Below, one piece after another: positions 43,801 through 52,009 of a stretch of DNA of 64,000 nt. Position 1 is the stretch's first letter, and each line of letters starts with the position of its first letter. Position numbers and translations under genes: made by a program. This DNA comes from Symbiodinium natans (taxonomy: Eukaryota > Sar > Dinophyceae > Suessiales > Symbiodiniaceae). The notes under the pieces are model-generated. The model was not told the DNA's origin, searched no databases, and saw only the letters and a program-made list of their open reading frames with translations. The stretch spans positions 355,226-419,225 of the forward strand of contig CAJNDS010002206.1 of NCBI GenBank assembly GCA_905221605.1, written 5' to 3'.

Positions 43801-44394
43801 GTAGCTCTCGTCCGACAGCTCCCAAATAATGTCGTTCGGCTCGGGGTTCCCGAGCTGCGCCACCGCTAACGCCTTGAGGTTCCGGGCCGCTTGGGCATCC
43901 GAGAGCCCCTCGCTCTGCCGGGGCAGTGTGACGTTGAGGTCCGTGACGGGCAGGCGCTTCGTGCGCTCGTAGGGCATGCCGCGGTTCCGGCCGTTTCGCC
44001 GGATGCCGCGGATGATGACGGGCACGTGCACCACCCAGTCCACCCACTTGTCCTTGAAGAAGCTCTTCCCGAGCTTGGTCAAGTGGTAGTTCCCGTTGGG
44101 CTGGAGGCTGCGGAGCAGCTTTTTGGCGCCGCCCCGGAGCATGATGTAATCGTTCGGGCCCTCGCGGATGAGGGGTTGGTTGCGGTCGTACTGCCGGCTC
44201 GGGGGCGGCCGGTCGATCAGTTGGTAGTAGTACTGGCCGGCCCTCGTGAGCTCGCCGTTCGGGGGGCTGAGCATCGCGTAGCGGAGGTGGTGGTGTGCCA
44301 AAGGAAGGGTTTCTGAGCCTGCCGCCGAGGTCCTCGCCCTGACCCCGGCCTCGGCTGCAATTCTAATCGCTTCTCGTTGTTGAGCCCAGCTCAT
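40813..44394 (-). CDS. Replication protein: divergent family-B-type polymerase with HNH insert fused to SF1 helicase
   Basis: 1193 residues, ATG at 44394. The N-terminal 350 residues have no clear motif apart from FTSWNGHAFFY. An HNH domain follows (about residues 500-560): CKLCAAPI, CELDHIVPVH, ALCLECHRNK. Polymerase-like motifs flank it: HGIDVVRCRKNGL (motif A candidate), HYAKLSVNALIGLWARN (motif B), LKAVKTDCVVFQ (motif C candidate, retaining one Asp). From about residue 865 there is a Pif1/RecD-type SF1 helicase: LLLTGYPGTGKTHLAR (Walker A), DWLAVEEITQLD (Walker B), KFLLLGDFRQFPAV (motif III), HAITYASCQGLTLEG (motif V) and YVGSSRAT (motif VI). The helicase call is firm. The polymerase call rests on weak motifs in a family known for divergent palms. 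Confidence 0.75.
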   Translation of the reverse strand: MSWAQQREAIRIAAEAGVRARTSAAGSETLPLAHHHLRYAMLSPPNGELTRAGQYYYQLIDRPPPSRQYDRNQPLIREGPNDYIMLRGGAKKLLRSLQPNGNYHLTKLGKSFFKDKWVDWVVHVPVIIRGIRRNGRNRGMPYERTKRLPVTDLNVTLPRQSEGLSDAQAARNLKALAVAQLGNPEPNDIIWELSDESYYLDATREWTFSQQATQVVDDRVVVETVLDQPLRALRDVSYQLYCGDEILESAFEQRPDKLCVPRQLAELMRLPLQEVLSDFDAICTKKTWREQGITPREIREFCLWRQAPMFYVDCQGRLLDKYEPTVKEQRAVAFTSWNGHAFFYKSARTVAKCEPMGERARYRGERKPGETPEFKDWREWEGDVASGHFYTEDLEQVRRELLAEGHCPKVVMRSMSEWRCLRLRVRGGEDCVISAFHEDLDVLQAWMGRLGLPYCGQRLAGAASEVFLHLLKARRDPPGSRQALLAEQDHQCKLCAAPITATTCELDHIVPVHQSFAAQAQNLQALCLECHRNKTALESSHATTLESRFSRRAYEQYVESPRLPPLVFKLNSHKPDHICHGIDVVRCRKNGLAHAKFPAPIFCPKDNVEQAREGHLADLTYVRLREDGRWAAFKQLPYVGQGWYAKPAVAYMLEKGLATWSDFVYSLDATAHVDQESVAQALQKMEAAWPEGEEHYAKLSVNALIGLWARNMNLIYTMRTSNHQFDGSGCQHRELFLDAAGGMHWDHIYVTQLLSNHSCRPVHDFVMASEYVAVSRIRDALATVPSRYLKAVKTDCVVFQDLPKKFQGLVDSLVRERHPDGTPVYRCEEVKGLEGQYRIPRIEAEWMCNIDTWKVAEDPVLHCLEGGSLLLTGYPGTGKTHLARQIVTALREEGYKVKIITKTHSSVQNFGMQAETADHWVRSTVRNGYCNIDWLAVEEITQLDTGLWNDIACVSMNRKVKFLLLGDFRQFPAVMDNFAGTPVQRELKHCQLLHDLTDGWHHELTENRRIDPGIFDFLRWLRVDEPREQSLPEAVRAARERFPRQGEPDVSLVISHAHRIRINARDNRRLAPPEAVTIEYTSTGPTTTNMPQTMRVWPGLKLIGVGGRVTKGIYVHVAEVGPEKIVLDGGDSFTHAALLKHTRLCHAITYASCQGLTLEGRVFLRDTESPHFTLKHLYVGSSRATSSELLSVL

Positions 44395-44930
44395 GACTTT
44401 TGAACCAAGTGCCCGGAAAAAAGGTCGTCGCCCGAGCGGGCCCCCCTTCGCCGGTCGAGTTTTTGGCCAGAATCGCGAACATGACCGGTTGCCACCACTG
44501 CGTTTAGTGACTCGTGGCAGCGGCCTAGAAACTCGTCACTGCTCCAGGGCGAGCAGGCCTAAGAATCACTGCTCTAGGGCGAGCAGGCCTGCCTTAAACC
44601 CCCTAGGATTTACCCTAAACCCTAAACGTTGGCATTTTTTGTTCCGCATGTTCTTGCTGATTTTGGCATGACTTTGCTTGATTTTCGCATAGTTTTTGGG
44701 CATGTTTTTTTGCTTTTTTTCCTGCGCTTTTTTTGCTAGAGTGCTTGGGCCGCGCTCGCTCCTCGAAGCGCCAGCAATAGACAAGATACCGTCCTAATCC
44801 TAATCATATGTCAACTAGAGACCTTCCTTCAGCATCTATGGTGTGGTCGCAACAGCAGCAGGCAACGCCAGCAACACTTCTAAGGAAGACAGCACACAGG
44901 GTCCTGACACAGGACCGAACGCCGGGCGCT
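44395..44930. other. Flank of the viral element, no gene; 24-bp direct repeat and CCCTAAA traces
   Basis: A direct repeat CACTGCTC(C/T)AGGGCGAGCAGGCCT occurs at about 44536-44560 and 44567-44590. CCCTAAACCCTAAA telomere-like units occur at 44613-44627. The 44630-44730 part is T-rich. I searched this region against 29.3-29.95 kb by eye for terminal inverted repeats and found none. Confidence 0.5.
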
Positions 44931-44931
44931 A

Positions 44932-46290
44932 CAGAGGTTCAGGGGTTGTTTGGGAAGGTGGTTGGGGGTTCTGAGGCAGCGAGGTCTGGAAGTTTGTGCG
45001 TCGCTGTGTTGCAAGGCTTGAGGGTTTAGGGTTGGCAGGTGTGAGGCAGTGAGGTCGTCTGAGTGCCCTGCGCCTTCCTCCTCCCGGGAACCCCGGGCCC
45101 CTCCTGTGATCCGCAGAGGCTTCAGGGTCGGTAGAGTTTCGGGTTGCAGGCTTGTGGGCTCCCAGGCAGCGAGGTCTGGTCAGTGTGCGCCCAGGAGTGC
45201 CCTGCCCTCCCGTTGTAGCTCTACAGTGCCCTGCGTCTCCCCCACCTCTTCCGGGAACCCCGGGCCCTTTTCTTGCTTTCAGGTCCTCGCTGTGGTGTCG
45301 CCTGCTTCTTCGACACCTTCATGGTAGACGAGGCCGCAGTTTTGGATTTTGGACCGAAGGGGTGGCTTTTTTGGGGTTCGGGGTCTGGGAAGCGGGAGGG
45401 CGTGACTGGTGGGTTTTGGGGCTTGAGGGGAGGGGCGTGACTTGTGACTTTTTGGGGGGCCTGGGCCGGGAGGCCTGGGCCGGGAATTGAGGCGTGACTT
45501 TTTGGGTTTTGGGCCGGAGGGGAGGGGCGTGACTTGTGACTTTTGGGGGGTTTTGGGCCGGGAGAAAAGGCCGTGACTTGTGACTTTTGGGGGGCCTGGG
45601 CCGGGAATTGAGGGCGTGACTTTTTGGGGTTTGGGCCGGCGGGGAGGGGGCGTGACTTGTGACCTTTGGGGGGTTTGGGCCCGGAGAAGGGGCCGTGACT
45701 TGTGACTTTTGGGGGCCTGGGCCGGGAGTTGAGGCGTGACTTTTTGGGTTTTGGGCCGGAGGGGAGGGGCGTGACTTTTGGGGTTCGGGGGCTCGGGTGG
45801 CGACTTGCCTGGAATTGAGGCGTGCCTTTTTTTAGCGGGTTTCGGAGGCAAGTGGAGTTGAAGAGCTTTTACGCCGCAGCCCAGAGGTCACGCCCTTCTT
45901 TGTCGCGCCGAGGCCCAAAAGTCACAAGTCACGCCCGTGTTCCCGAGCCCGACACCCAGAAGTCACAAGTCACGCCCCGCTTTCCCGAGGCCGACGCCCA
46001 AAAGTCACAAGTCACGCCCCGCTTTCTCGAGGCTGACGCCCAAAAGTCACGCCCGTGTTTCCCGAGCCCGACACCCAGAAGTCACAAGTCACGCCCCGCT
46101 TTCCCGAGCCTGACGCCGCAGAGGTTCAAGGTTTAGGGTTTAAGTTGGTAGGCAAGGGCTCCGAGGCAGCGAGGTCTGGTCAGTGTGCGCCCAGGAGTGC
46201 CCTGTGCTGCCCTTCCTCCCCTTCCCCTGTAGCTCTACCTGCGTCTCCCCCGCCTCTCCGGGAACCCCGGGCCCCCTCTCGCGGCCCAGG
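44932..46290 (+). repeat. ~160-bp module repeated three times, the third copy displaced by an insert
   Basis: Copies begin with CAGAGG at about 44933, 45113 and 46113. They contain AGGCAGCGAGGTCTGG and end with GGGAACCCCGGGCCC (45086-45100, 45253-45267, 46260-46274). Copies 2 and 3 also share GTCAGTGTGCGCCCAGGAGT. The TGACTTTTGGG arrays lie between copies 2 and 3. Confidence 0.8.
45370..46110. repeat. GTGACTTTTGGG tandem array that reverses orientation at ~45.85 kb
   Basis: From 45370 to about 45830 units of the type GGCGTGACTTGTGACTTTTG with GGCCGGGA spacers run on the plus strand. From about 45885 to 46105 the reverse complement (AAAAGTCACAAGTCACGCCC) is repeated with C-rich spacers. The two halves form a long imperfect inverted repeat of tandem arrays. 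Confidence 0.85.
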
Positions 46291-46414
46291 TGCTCTTTTG
46301 CCATCCTCTTCAACATCTTCGAGCACATCGGCAGGCAGGGTTTAGGGTGTGTTTCGGCTGATTGTCCTGCGCACCTCGGGAGTGGCTGTGCTGTTTCTCT
46401 GGGTGGACTGGGAA

Positions 46415-47010
46415 GCGTAACCCCGTAACCGTAACCCCGTAACCCCGTGACCCTTTCGAGCCGGGATGGGGAAGCGTAACCCCGTAACCCCGTGACCCTT
46501 TCGAGATGGGGAAGCGCGTAACCCCGTAACCCTGTGACCCTTCGAGCCGGGATGGGAAGCGTAACCCCGTAACCCCATGACCCTTTCGAGCCGGAATGGG
46601 AAGCGTAACCCCGTAACCCCGTGACCCTCTCGAGCCGGGATGGGAAGCATAACCCCGTAACCCCGTGACCCTTTCGAGCCGGGATGGGAAGCGTAACCCC
46701 GTAACCCCGTGACCCTTTCGAGCCGGGATTTTGAGCACCGGTGCATCGGGGGGGGGGATCACGGGGTTACGGGCTTACAGGGGGCACGGGGGTCACGGAG
46801 TCACGGGGTTACGGGGTTACGGGGTTACGGGGGGCACGGGGAGGGGGTCACAGGGTTACGGGGTTACGGGGGGCACGGGGGGTCACGGAGTCACGGAGTT
46901 ACGGGGTTACGGGGTTACGGGGTTACGGGGTTACAGGGGGCACGGGAAAGGGGTCACGGGGTTACGGGGTTACGGGGGGGCATGGGGGTCACGGTCACAG
47001 GGTTACGGGG
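46415..47010. repeat. CCCCGTAA/TTACGGGG array with head-to-head orientation switch
   Basis: From 46415 to 46728, 40-50 bp units (CCCCGTAACCCCGTGACCC + TTTCGAGCCGGGATGGGAAG) are repeated about seven times. From about 46756 to 47010 the complement GGGGTTACGGGGTTACGG is repeated. The switch lies near the CATCGGGGGGGGG run at about 46743-46757. Confidence 0.9.
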
Positions 47011-47029
47011 GCACAGACGTTTTGGGGGT

Positions 47030-47330
47030 GAGGAGGCGCTTCATTGCTCCTCTGAGGCACACCGAGCCCTCCCACCTTGAAACCGGTCAGAAGCGCGAGA
47101 GATGAGAGGCTCTTTTCTGCCCTCTGAGGCCCGCCGAGCCCTCCCACACCTGAGAAGCGCCCTGAGAGATTGGAGGCCCTTCACTGCCCTCTGAGGCCAA
47201 CCGAGCCCTCCCACCTCCTTCAGAAGCGCGAGAAACCCCAAGCCCTTCACCTGCCCCCAAGGGCGCTCGAAAGATTACAGGCCCTTCACTGCCCACCCGG
47301 CCCTCCCATGCCCACCATCCCCCTCCCACC
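47030..47330 (+). repeat. ~75-bp degenerate tandem repeat (CCTCTGAGGC…GAGCCCTCCCA)
   Basis: About three and a half copies of CACTGCCCTCTGAGGC…CCGAGCCCTCCCACC…AGAAGCGC, with changes in spacing. No coding content. Confidence 0.75.
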
Positions 47331-47622
47331 CTGAGACTGGGGCCAGGGTTTCACATTTCACGGGCCTTTGGGGGTGGCAAGGTTTCACATGTCATGGGCT
47401 TTGGGGGAGTGTGCCGCCGCAAGGCCCGATCCCTGTCGAGAACCCCGACCGAGGCATCTTGCAGCAGTTGCCTGTGCACACTTGCAACTGCTTCGCATGT
47501 TGAATTGCAGTTGGTTAATTAAACACTTGGCCCGTGACTGAAATAGGGGGAGCTCGACCATTCGTTCATGCAGATTGCAGTGCTTTTGCTCGAGCCAGAG
47601 GACAGCTAGGACGATTGCCGCC

Positions 47623-47967
47623 ATGAGCCGGCCTCCAGCAACATCGCGCAAGGTCGGGCGCGCTGTGGTGCTACTGGCGCTGCTCTGGGTGTCTTTGCCA
47701 GAGCCTAAGACCAGTGCTTTGAACAGTGTTAGAGGGTTTCCCGAGCAGCCTCAGGCGAGCAGCGCAGACGGCGCGGGCTTTGCTAGGAGCGGGGGCCGTG
47801 CAGTTTCCAAGGTGGGATGTGATGTATGGCATGGAACGCCGAAGATCCGCAAGCCAGCGCGAGGTCGGTTCCTCCGGGAATATGGGCACAGAACTTGCTG
47901 GTCGCACGCAGGGCCAAGGCGGGAAGCCGAGACCGAGAGGAAATTCAGTGTTAAGCGTATGTCCTGA
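47623..47967 (+). CDS. Exon-like ORF with N-terminal signal-type sequence
   Basis: The ATG at 47623 (context GCCGCCATGAG, close to a strong eukaryotic initiation context) opens a frame starting MSRPPATSRKVGRAVVLLAL. A basic N-region is followed by a hydrophobic core and a polar SLPEPKTSA region, as in a signal peptide or a plastid/ER-targeting leader. The rest is low-similarity and Arg-rich and may include intron sequence; the true exon end is not clear. It may be the first exon of the SAM/NTPase gene downstream or a separate gene. Confidence 0.4.
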   Translation: MSRPPATSRKVGRAVVLLALLWVSLPEPKTSALNSVRGFPEQPQASSADGAGFARSGGRAVSKVGCDVWHGTPKIRKPARGRFLREYGHRTCWSHAGPRREAETERKFSVKRMS

Positions 47968-48489
47968 AGAGCTGAGGCTGGCCGTGGTGAGGCCCAAGAC
48001 AGTGAAGACGTCAAGGCGAAAAGGGTTTGTCGTTTCGGCGTGGCGTTCCTTGTGCTGTTCTGACGGCGTTTCCTTCGCTCCTGCCCGAGTGTGTTCATTT
48101 TCTGAGCAAGGGCCTCTGCAATCTCGTGAAGACGAGGTTTGCTTGTCCTTTCGGCGTGTGTTCAGATTTCGCATCGAAAGCTGCTCGACGGGAGCATCAG
48201 GCGAATTTCGAGGAGCTTGAGGGATCGATTGCGAGGGTTTCATGCTTGCATGAAACGGTCCTGCCAGCAGCACATGTATATAGGTCTTCTCGGGATCAGT
48301 CCATGTTGGGAGGCCCCCAAAGAAAACGATTCCGTGGAAGAGGCGACGGCCGAGGCACTTTCAAGGAGCATGTTCTTGCTGGTGAGGGCTTCGTAGTTAT
48401 GTGTGGCTCCTGCAGGCCAAAGCAAGCTTCGATCAGGCGGGCTCTGCGAAGGCTCGCTGACACTAGCATTTGTGTGCCGCTTGCTGCAG

Positions 48490-48830
48490 GCCGAGTGGCT
48501 AAAAAAGACAGCTGGCGAGATCGACTTGTTTACATCTGAGGAGGTGCGGCTTGCGATGTCTCTTTTGCAAAAGTGCTTCGAGTCAGTGTGGATGAGCAGG
48601 TCGGTTATTGGGCCAGAGCGGTCTTGGAAGAGGCGAACTGCGGCAAGGAGACGGTACAGAATATTACAAATATTATCAACAGCGAGGATATCATGGGCAA
48701 GGCGCTTTTGAAGTTGACTTTGAACGACATGCAAGACATGAACATTCGCATGGGGCCGCGCAAAGTCCTGGCCGAACGCATCGCTGCCGTGTCCTTGCCG
48801 ACAGCCGAGGCCGGCGCCAAGGGAGAGTGC
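48490..48830 (+). CDS. Exon encoding a SAM (sterile alpha motif) domain
   Basis: This is preceded by an acceptor-like CTTGCTGCAG at 48480-48489. The strongest coding part (about 48573-48800) reads VDEQVGYWARAVLEEAN, EDIMGKALLKLTLNDMQDMN and MGPRKVLAERIAAV. These match the helices and the G-x2-LL-x-LT-x-D-M pattern of SAM domains, which mediate protein-protein or RNA contacts. The 5' part of the interval reads in another frame, so the acceptor may lie further in. It probably belongs to the same transcript as the NTPase exon at 49763. Confidence 0.55.
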
Positions 48831-48831
48831 A

Positions 48832-48952
48832 TTTCGTGCGGTCCACCGTTGTTGCTTTTTGGGATCATGCTCTCCTCTCAGCTCGGATACCCTCGTCGTT
48901 AAGCTTCACTGTGTTAGCTTGCAGCACTTCGGGGAGTGGGAGGGGCTCTTGT
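48832..48952 (+). repeat. Intronic direct repeat, copy 1
   Basis: About 120 bp (TTCGTGCGGTCCACCGTTGT … CTCTCCTCTCAG … TTCGGGGAGTGGGAGGGGCT) is repeated with few changes at 49276-49395. It lies between the SAM exon and the NTPase exon. Confidence 0.85.
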
Positions 48953-49275
48953 CTGCTTTAGGTTCATGCAATTCTGGTTGCTCCTCGTGTTTTGCCGATG
49001 CTTCAGAACGGGGTGTCAGTCCTAGGCTCGAGGTGGGGGGGTCAGCCTGTTTTGCGCTCGCTTTGCGCTCTCCAGGTTGCGGTTGTTTTTGTTTGCGGCT
49101 CGACTTTCAGGTTAGTCCGTGAGGGGGAGTCAAGGGACCTGGGTTCTTAGTGCCTTTAGCACGCGGACCTTGCCGAGCAGTGGGGTTCCGGCAAGACGAG
49201 TGCAGGCCGGGGGCTTCTGCGTGGGCGTATTGCCTAGCACTCCTGCATGTCCGGGGCTCTTGGTCGTCGTGGGTT

Positions 49276-49395
49276 TTTCGTGCGGTCCACCGTTGTTGCT
49301 TTTTGGCTTCATGCTCTCCTCTCAGCAAGGATCCCCTCGTCGTTAAGCTTCAGTGTTGGCTTGCAGCAGTTCGGGGAGCGGGAGGGGCTTTCGGA
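49276..49395 (+). repeat. Intronic direct repeat, copy 2
   Basis: This is the second copy of 48832-48952, 444 bp downstream. It includes the same acceptor-like CTCTCCTCTCAG and a CTCGTCGTTAAGCTTCA block. Confidence 0.85.
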
Positions 49396-49762
49396 GCAGA
49401 GGGCTATTGGCTAAGCCTTGGAGGGCTGTCCTGTTTGGTCAGCTTTAGCGCAGTGAGGCTCGCGGTGCAGCTGCTTTTTTAAGGTTCGACTTGAAGGGAA
49501 GCTTCGGAGGCACAGTGCCAGAGGTCTGCGGCAACGTTTTCCGGGTGTTTCAAAAGAGGCTGCCATCTTGGACAGGTGGAGCTGCTCGTGTCATTATTGC
49601 TTGTACTTTGGGTGGTTTTCGGAGGTATCCGGAAGGTTTGTGGCCAGTTCAGCTTTGCAAGTGGCTGGACCCTGCAGGCGAAGGCAGCGCCAAGGGTCAT
49701 CAAGGACATGGGGAGAGTGCGTAGGGAAACCTTGTGTTTGGCGTTCATGCTCCCCTTCGCAG

Positions 49763-51292
49763 GAAGAAGAACTCGGTCCGCTGTCTCAAGCGCGCGTCCC
49801 CGCAGCAAAGCTACAGGATGGACAGAGGCTTGTGGGGATCGATGCCTGCGTGAAAGCTTGCATGGGCTTGATCGAGAAGTACATCAACCGAAGCGATGTG
49901 AGTCTCACGAACCGCGTGCCGCCCACCTGCGCAGCAAGATGTGCGCGAGGTGGGAAGACCACCTTCCTGCTAAAGCTTGGCGAGAGACTGGCCGAAACTG
50001 AGTACCTCCCCATCTTTGTGTCCTTCAACGGGGAAAGCCCCGTCAAACGGCGGGACAACGAGCTAGCGGACGAGTGGCTGTACCGGACTATTGCGTATGC
50101 GCTGCTCCCGGCCAACAGTTCGCTTCGTCAGGATGTGGCAGACGAATTCGGAAACAAGACGTGTCAGAAGTCGACTCTGCAATCCTACTTCGAGTGCCAG
50201 AAGAACGTTGTTTTGCTAGTCGATGAGCTTAACCAACTGTTGCTGAGGGGCCCCACAAAAGAGGAAGAGAAAGCAGAGCAAGATGCCGCCCGCTTCATGA
50301 AAAATGTCTTCCTTGGCCCTGAAGGTACCTACATGGTCTTCACCTCCCACATTCAGTCCACGGGGCTAGACTTGACCCAGTACATGGAGGGCGACTCCGT
50401 TAGGGGGCTGGAAATCACAGGCTTGCCATTCGCAGATGAGCTCGGAGAGCTGCAGAACATGTCGCCAGCATTTTCTGGCTTGACGCACATGAAAGCAGCC
50501 TACTACTCAAGAGTCCCAGCACTCCTTTGGTCCTCGCACGATGATGGGTCTCTGCTCTCACAAAAATTATCACAAATCCGGGAAGACCCGCAACAGCACC
50601 TTGCCGCCTTCTTGCGCGAGGTTCTCGCAGGCACGTTGATGAGAGAGATGGAGGCTTTCAGGCAGCTCACGGACGGCAGCCAAAAAAACAGACCAATATG
50701 GATCCCATGCTTCATGTCGCACTTCCTTATCCAATGTAGCAGTGTCTGCCCTGCCTGTGGTGTTCTTGGACAGTGGCTGCAAGGCATGCAAGCTGCAGAG
50801 GAGAAGGATGGCAAGGCGTGGGAGAAGATCATCGCCGTTGCCTTCGGCTTGCGCTACATTTGGCAGCAGATGGGCGGCGAATTGCACGGATGGCTGCATG
50901 GACATGAAGGGGCAGCAGTCCAGTGTCTGGATGCCAACCCAGCGGCGAAGAATGTCGAGGAAGCAATTCAGCAGCTGCCACAACCATTGCAGTACCCAAC
51001 CCTGCAGCTGGTTCTCCCGAGCCACGCACAGTTCGAGGCAGTAGACTTGTTCGCTGTGAGGAGAGAGAGAGACAGTACTGACTTAGTCATGGTGGCGCAG
51101 CAGAAGGAAGGCAGCGCCAGTGTCAACCACGCACGGCCACGGACTGCGAAGCATGCTTACTGGATGAGAGGATCGTCGACGCAAAAGGCAAAGACGAAAG
51201 ATGAATGGATCCTGCCCTCGCAAAGCGAGATTGAAAAGTTCTTGGGACCCTCCATGGCAGCTGCAGCACCAGCCACCTGGCGGGACCCGTAG
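49763..51292 (+). CDS. Terminal exon: P-loop NTPase of Crinkler/RHS type with nuclease-like tail
   Basis: The exon follows a CCCCTTCGCAG acceptor (49752-49762). The frame runs 509 codons to TAG at 51290. After VGIDACVKACMGLIEKYINR comes a compact Walker A (ARGGKTTFLLKLGERL, about 49940-49985), YLPIFVSFNGES, and Walker B (NVVLLVDELNQLLL, about 50207-50245). This NTPase layout resembles Crinkler-RHS proteins known from oomycetes, trypanosomes and algae. The C-terminal EAVDLFAV…VMVAQQKEG has the D…QxK spacing of some PD-(D/E)XK nuclease-like domains. Function in a free-living alga is unknown; proposed roles for the family range from effectors to anti-transposon factors. Family assignment is by pattern only. 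Confidence 0.6.
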   Translation, partial: EEELGPLSQARVPAAKLQDGQRLVGIDACVKACMGLIEKYINRSDVSLTNRVPPTCAARCARGGKTTFLLKLGERLAETEYLPIFVSFNGESPVKRRDNELADEWLYRTIAYALLPANSSLRQDVADEFGNKTCQKSTLQSYFECQKNVVLLVDELNQLLLRGPTKEEEKAEQDAARFMKNVFLGPEGTYMVFTSHIQSTGLDLTQYMEGDSVRGLEITGLPFADELGELQNMSPAFSGLTHMKAAYYSRVPALLWSSHDDGSLLSQKLSQIREDPQQHLAAFLREVLAGTLMREMEAFRQLTDGSQKNRPIWIPCFMSHFLIQCSSVCPACGVLGQWLQGMQAAEEKDGKAWEKIIAVAFGLRYIWQQMGGELHGWLHGHEGAAVQCLDANPAAKNVEEAIQQLPQPLQYPTLQLVLPSHAQFEAVDLFAVRRERDSTDLVMVAQQKEGSASVNHARPRTAKHAYWMRGSSTQKAKTKDEWILPSQSEIEKFLGPSMAAAAPATWRDP

Positions 51293-51379
51293 GCTAGCAG
51301 CAAAGGCTGGCCGCGAGAACGGCTTTGCTCTGATGCTGTCCCCTGTTTGTTTCTCTCGTGACGTCTCACCACGCATTCC

Positions 51380-51640
51380 TTCGAGGCCCGCGTGCAAAGA
51401 CTCGCATGTATTACTGAGATGCTGCATCTTAATGCAGGACCTCAATACCCAAGCCCGACCCTGCCCGACCCTCGGTCCAGGTCTTCCCCGAACACCTTGC
51501 GGGCAATGTAGCGGAGATTTTTGCAAACAAGAGTCGCGACGATTACGGGAAGGCTTTTGTTGCGGGGATCACGGGTGTCACGCCAGGCAGCGAGCCAGTT
51601 CCCCGCCTGAGCCTCAGACATGCCCTGGAGCCCGTTAAAG
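51380..51640. other. 3' flank of the NTPase gene; unassigned minus-strand ORF
   Basis: A minus-strand ORF (51442-51696) reads QAGNWLAAWRDTRDPRNKSL with a coherent composition, but no family is recognised. It may be an exon of an antisense gene or chance. Confidence 0.25.
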
Positions 51641-52005
51641 CTTGAGTCGAAACTCCTTAAAGCTTGCAGTTGAGCCCCTGAAAGGTGAGCCCGCAACCGA
51701 AAGCTTGCCGCCAGTTGACCTTAAAGTCCCTAAAGCTTGCGGCAAAGACAGAAACTTGCCGCCAATTTGCTGAACCTAAAGCTTGCGGTGAGCCCGCCTA
51801 CAGCTTGCAGTCAGCCCGAAACGTAAAGCTTGCCGCCAGTTGAGGCCCTAAAGCGTGCGGTTGAGCCCGAAACCTGAAAGCTTCTCGCTAGTTCAGCCCG
51901 ACACCTTATAAGCATGCGTGTGAGCACGAAACCCTAAAGCTTGGCTCCAGTTGAGCCCCAAACCTTAAAGCACGCGGTTGAACCCGAAACCCTTGAAAGC
52001 ACCTG
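51640..52005 (+). repeat. Degenerate tandem repeat (AAAGCTTGCGG…AGTTGAGCCCGAAACC)
   Basis: About ten diverged units of 30-40 bp contain AAAGCTTG(C/A) and TTGAGCCC(G)AAACC in alternation. HindIII-type AAGCTT sites recur in most units. Confidence 0.75.
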
Positions 52006-52009
52006 CCGA

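Larger units (their letters stand above)
29931..44394 (-). mobile_element. Integrated Polinton-like virus (PLV)-type element, ~14.5 kb
   Basis: A compact block of ten minus-strand genes and one plus-strand gene includes integrase, fibre, major capsid protein, minor capsid proteins, FtsK/A32-type packaging ATPase, DNA methyltransferase and a polymerase-helicase. Gaps between genes are mostly under 30 bp or the genes overlap slightly. This virus-like packing is unlike anything else in the window. Gene content matches Polinton-like or adintovirus-like viruses. I could not find terminal inverted repeats, and the limits given are those of the outermost genes. No maturation protease was recognised. 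Three apparent frameshifts suggest either decay or homopolymer errors. Confidence 0.85.

Noticed and set aside
29390-44600. Terminal inverted repeats of the viral element
   Set aside because: Comparing the outer few hundred bases by eye gave no convincing inverted match; a computed self-alignment would be needed.
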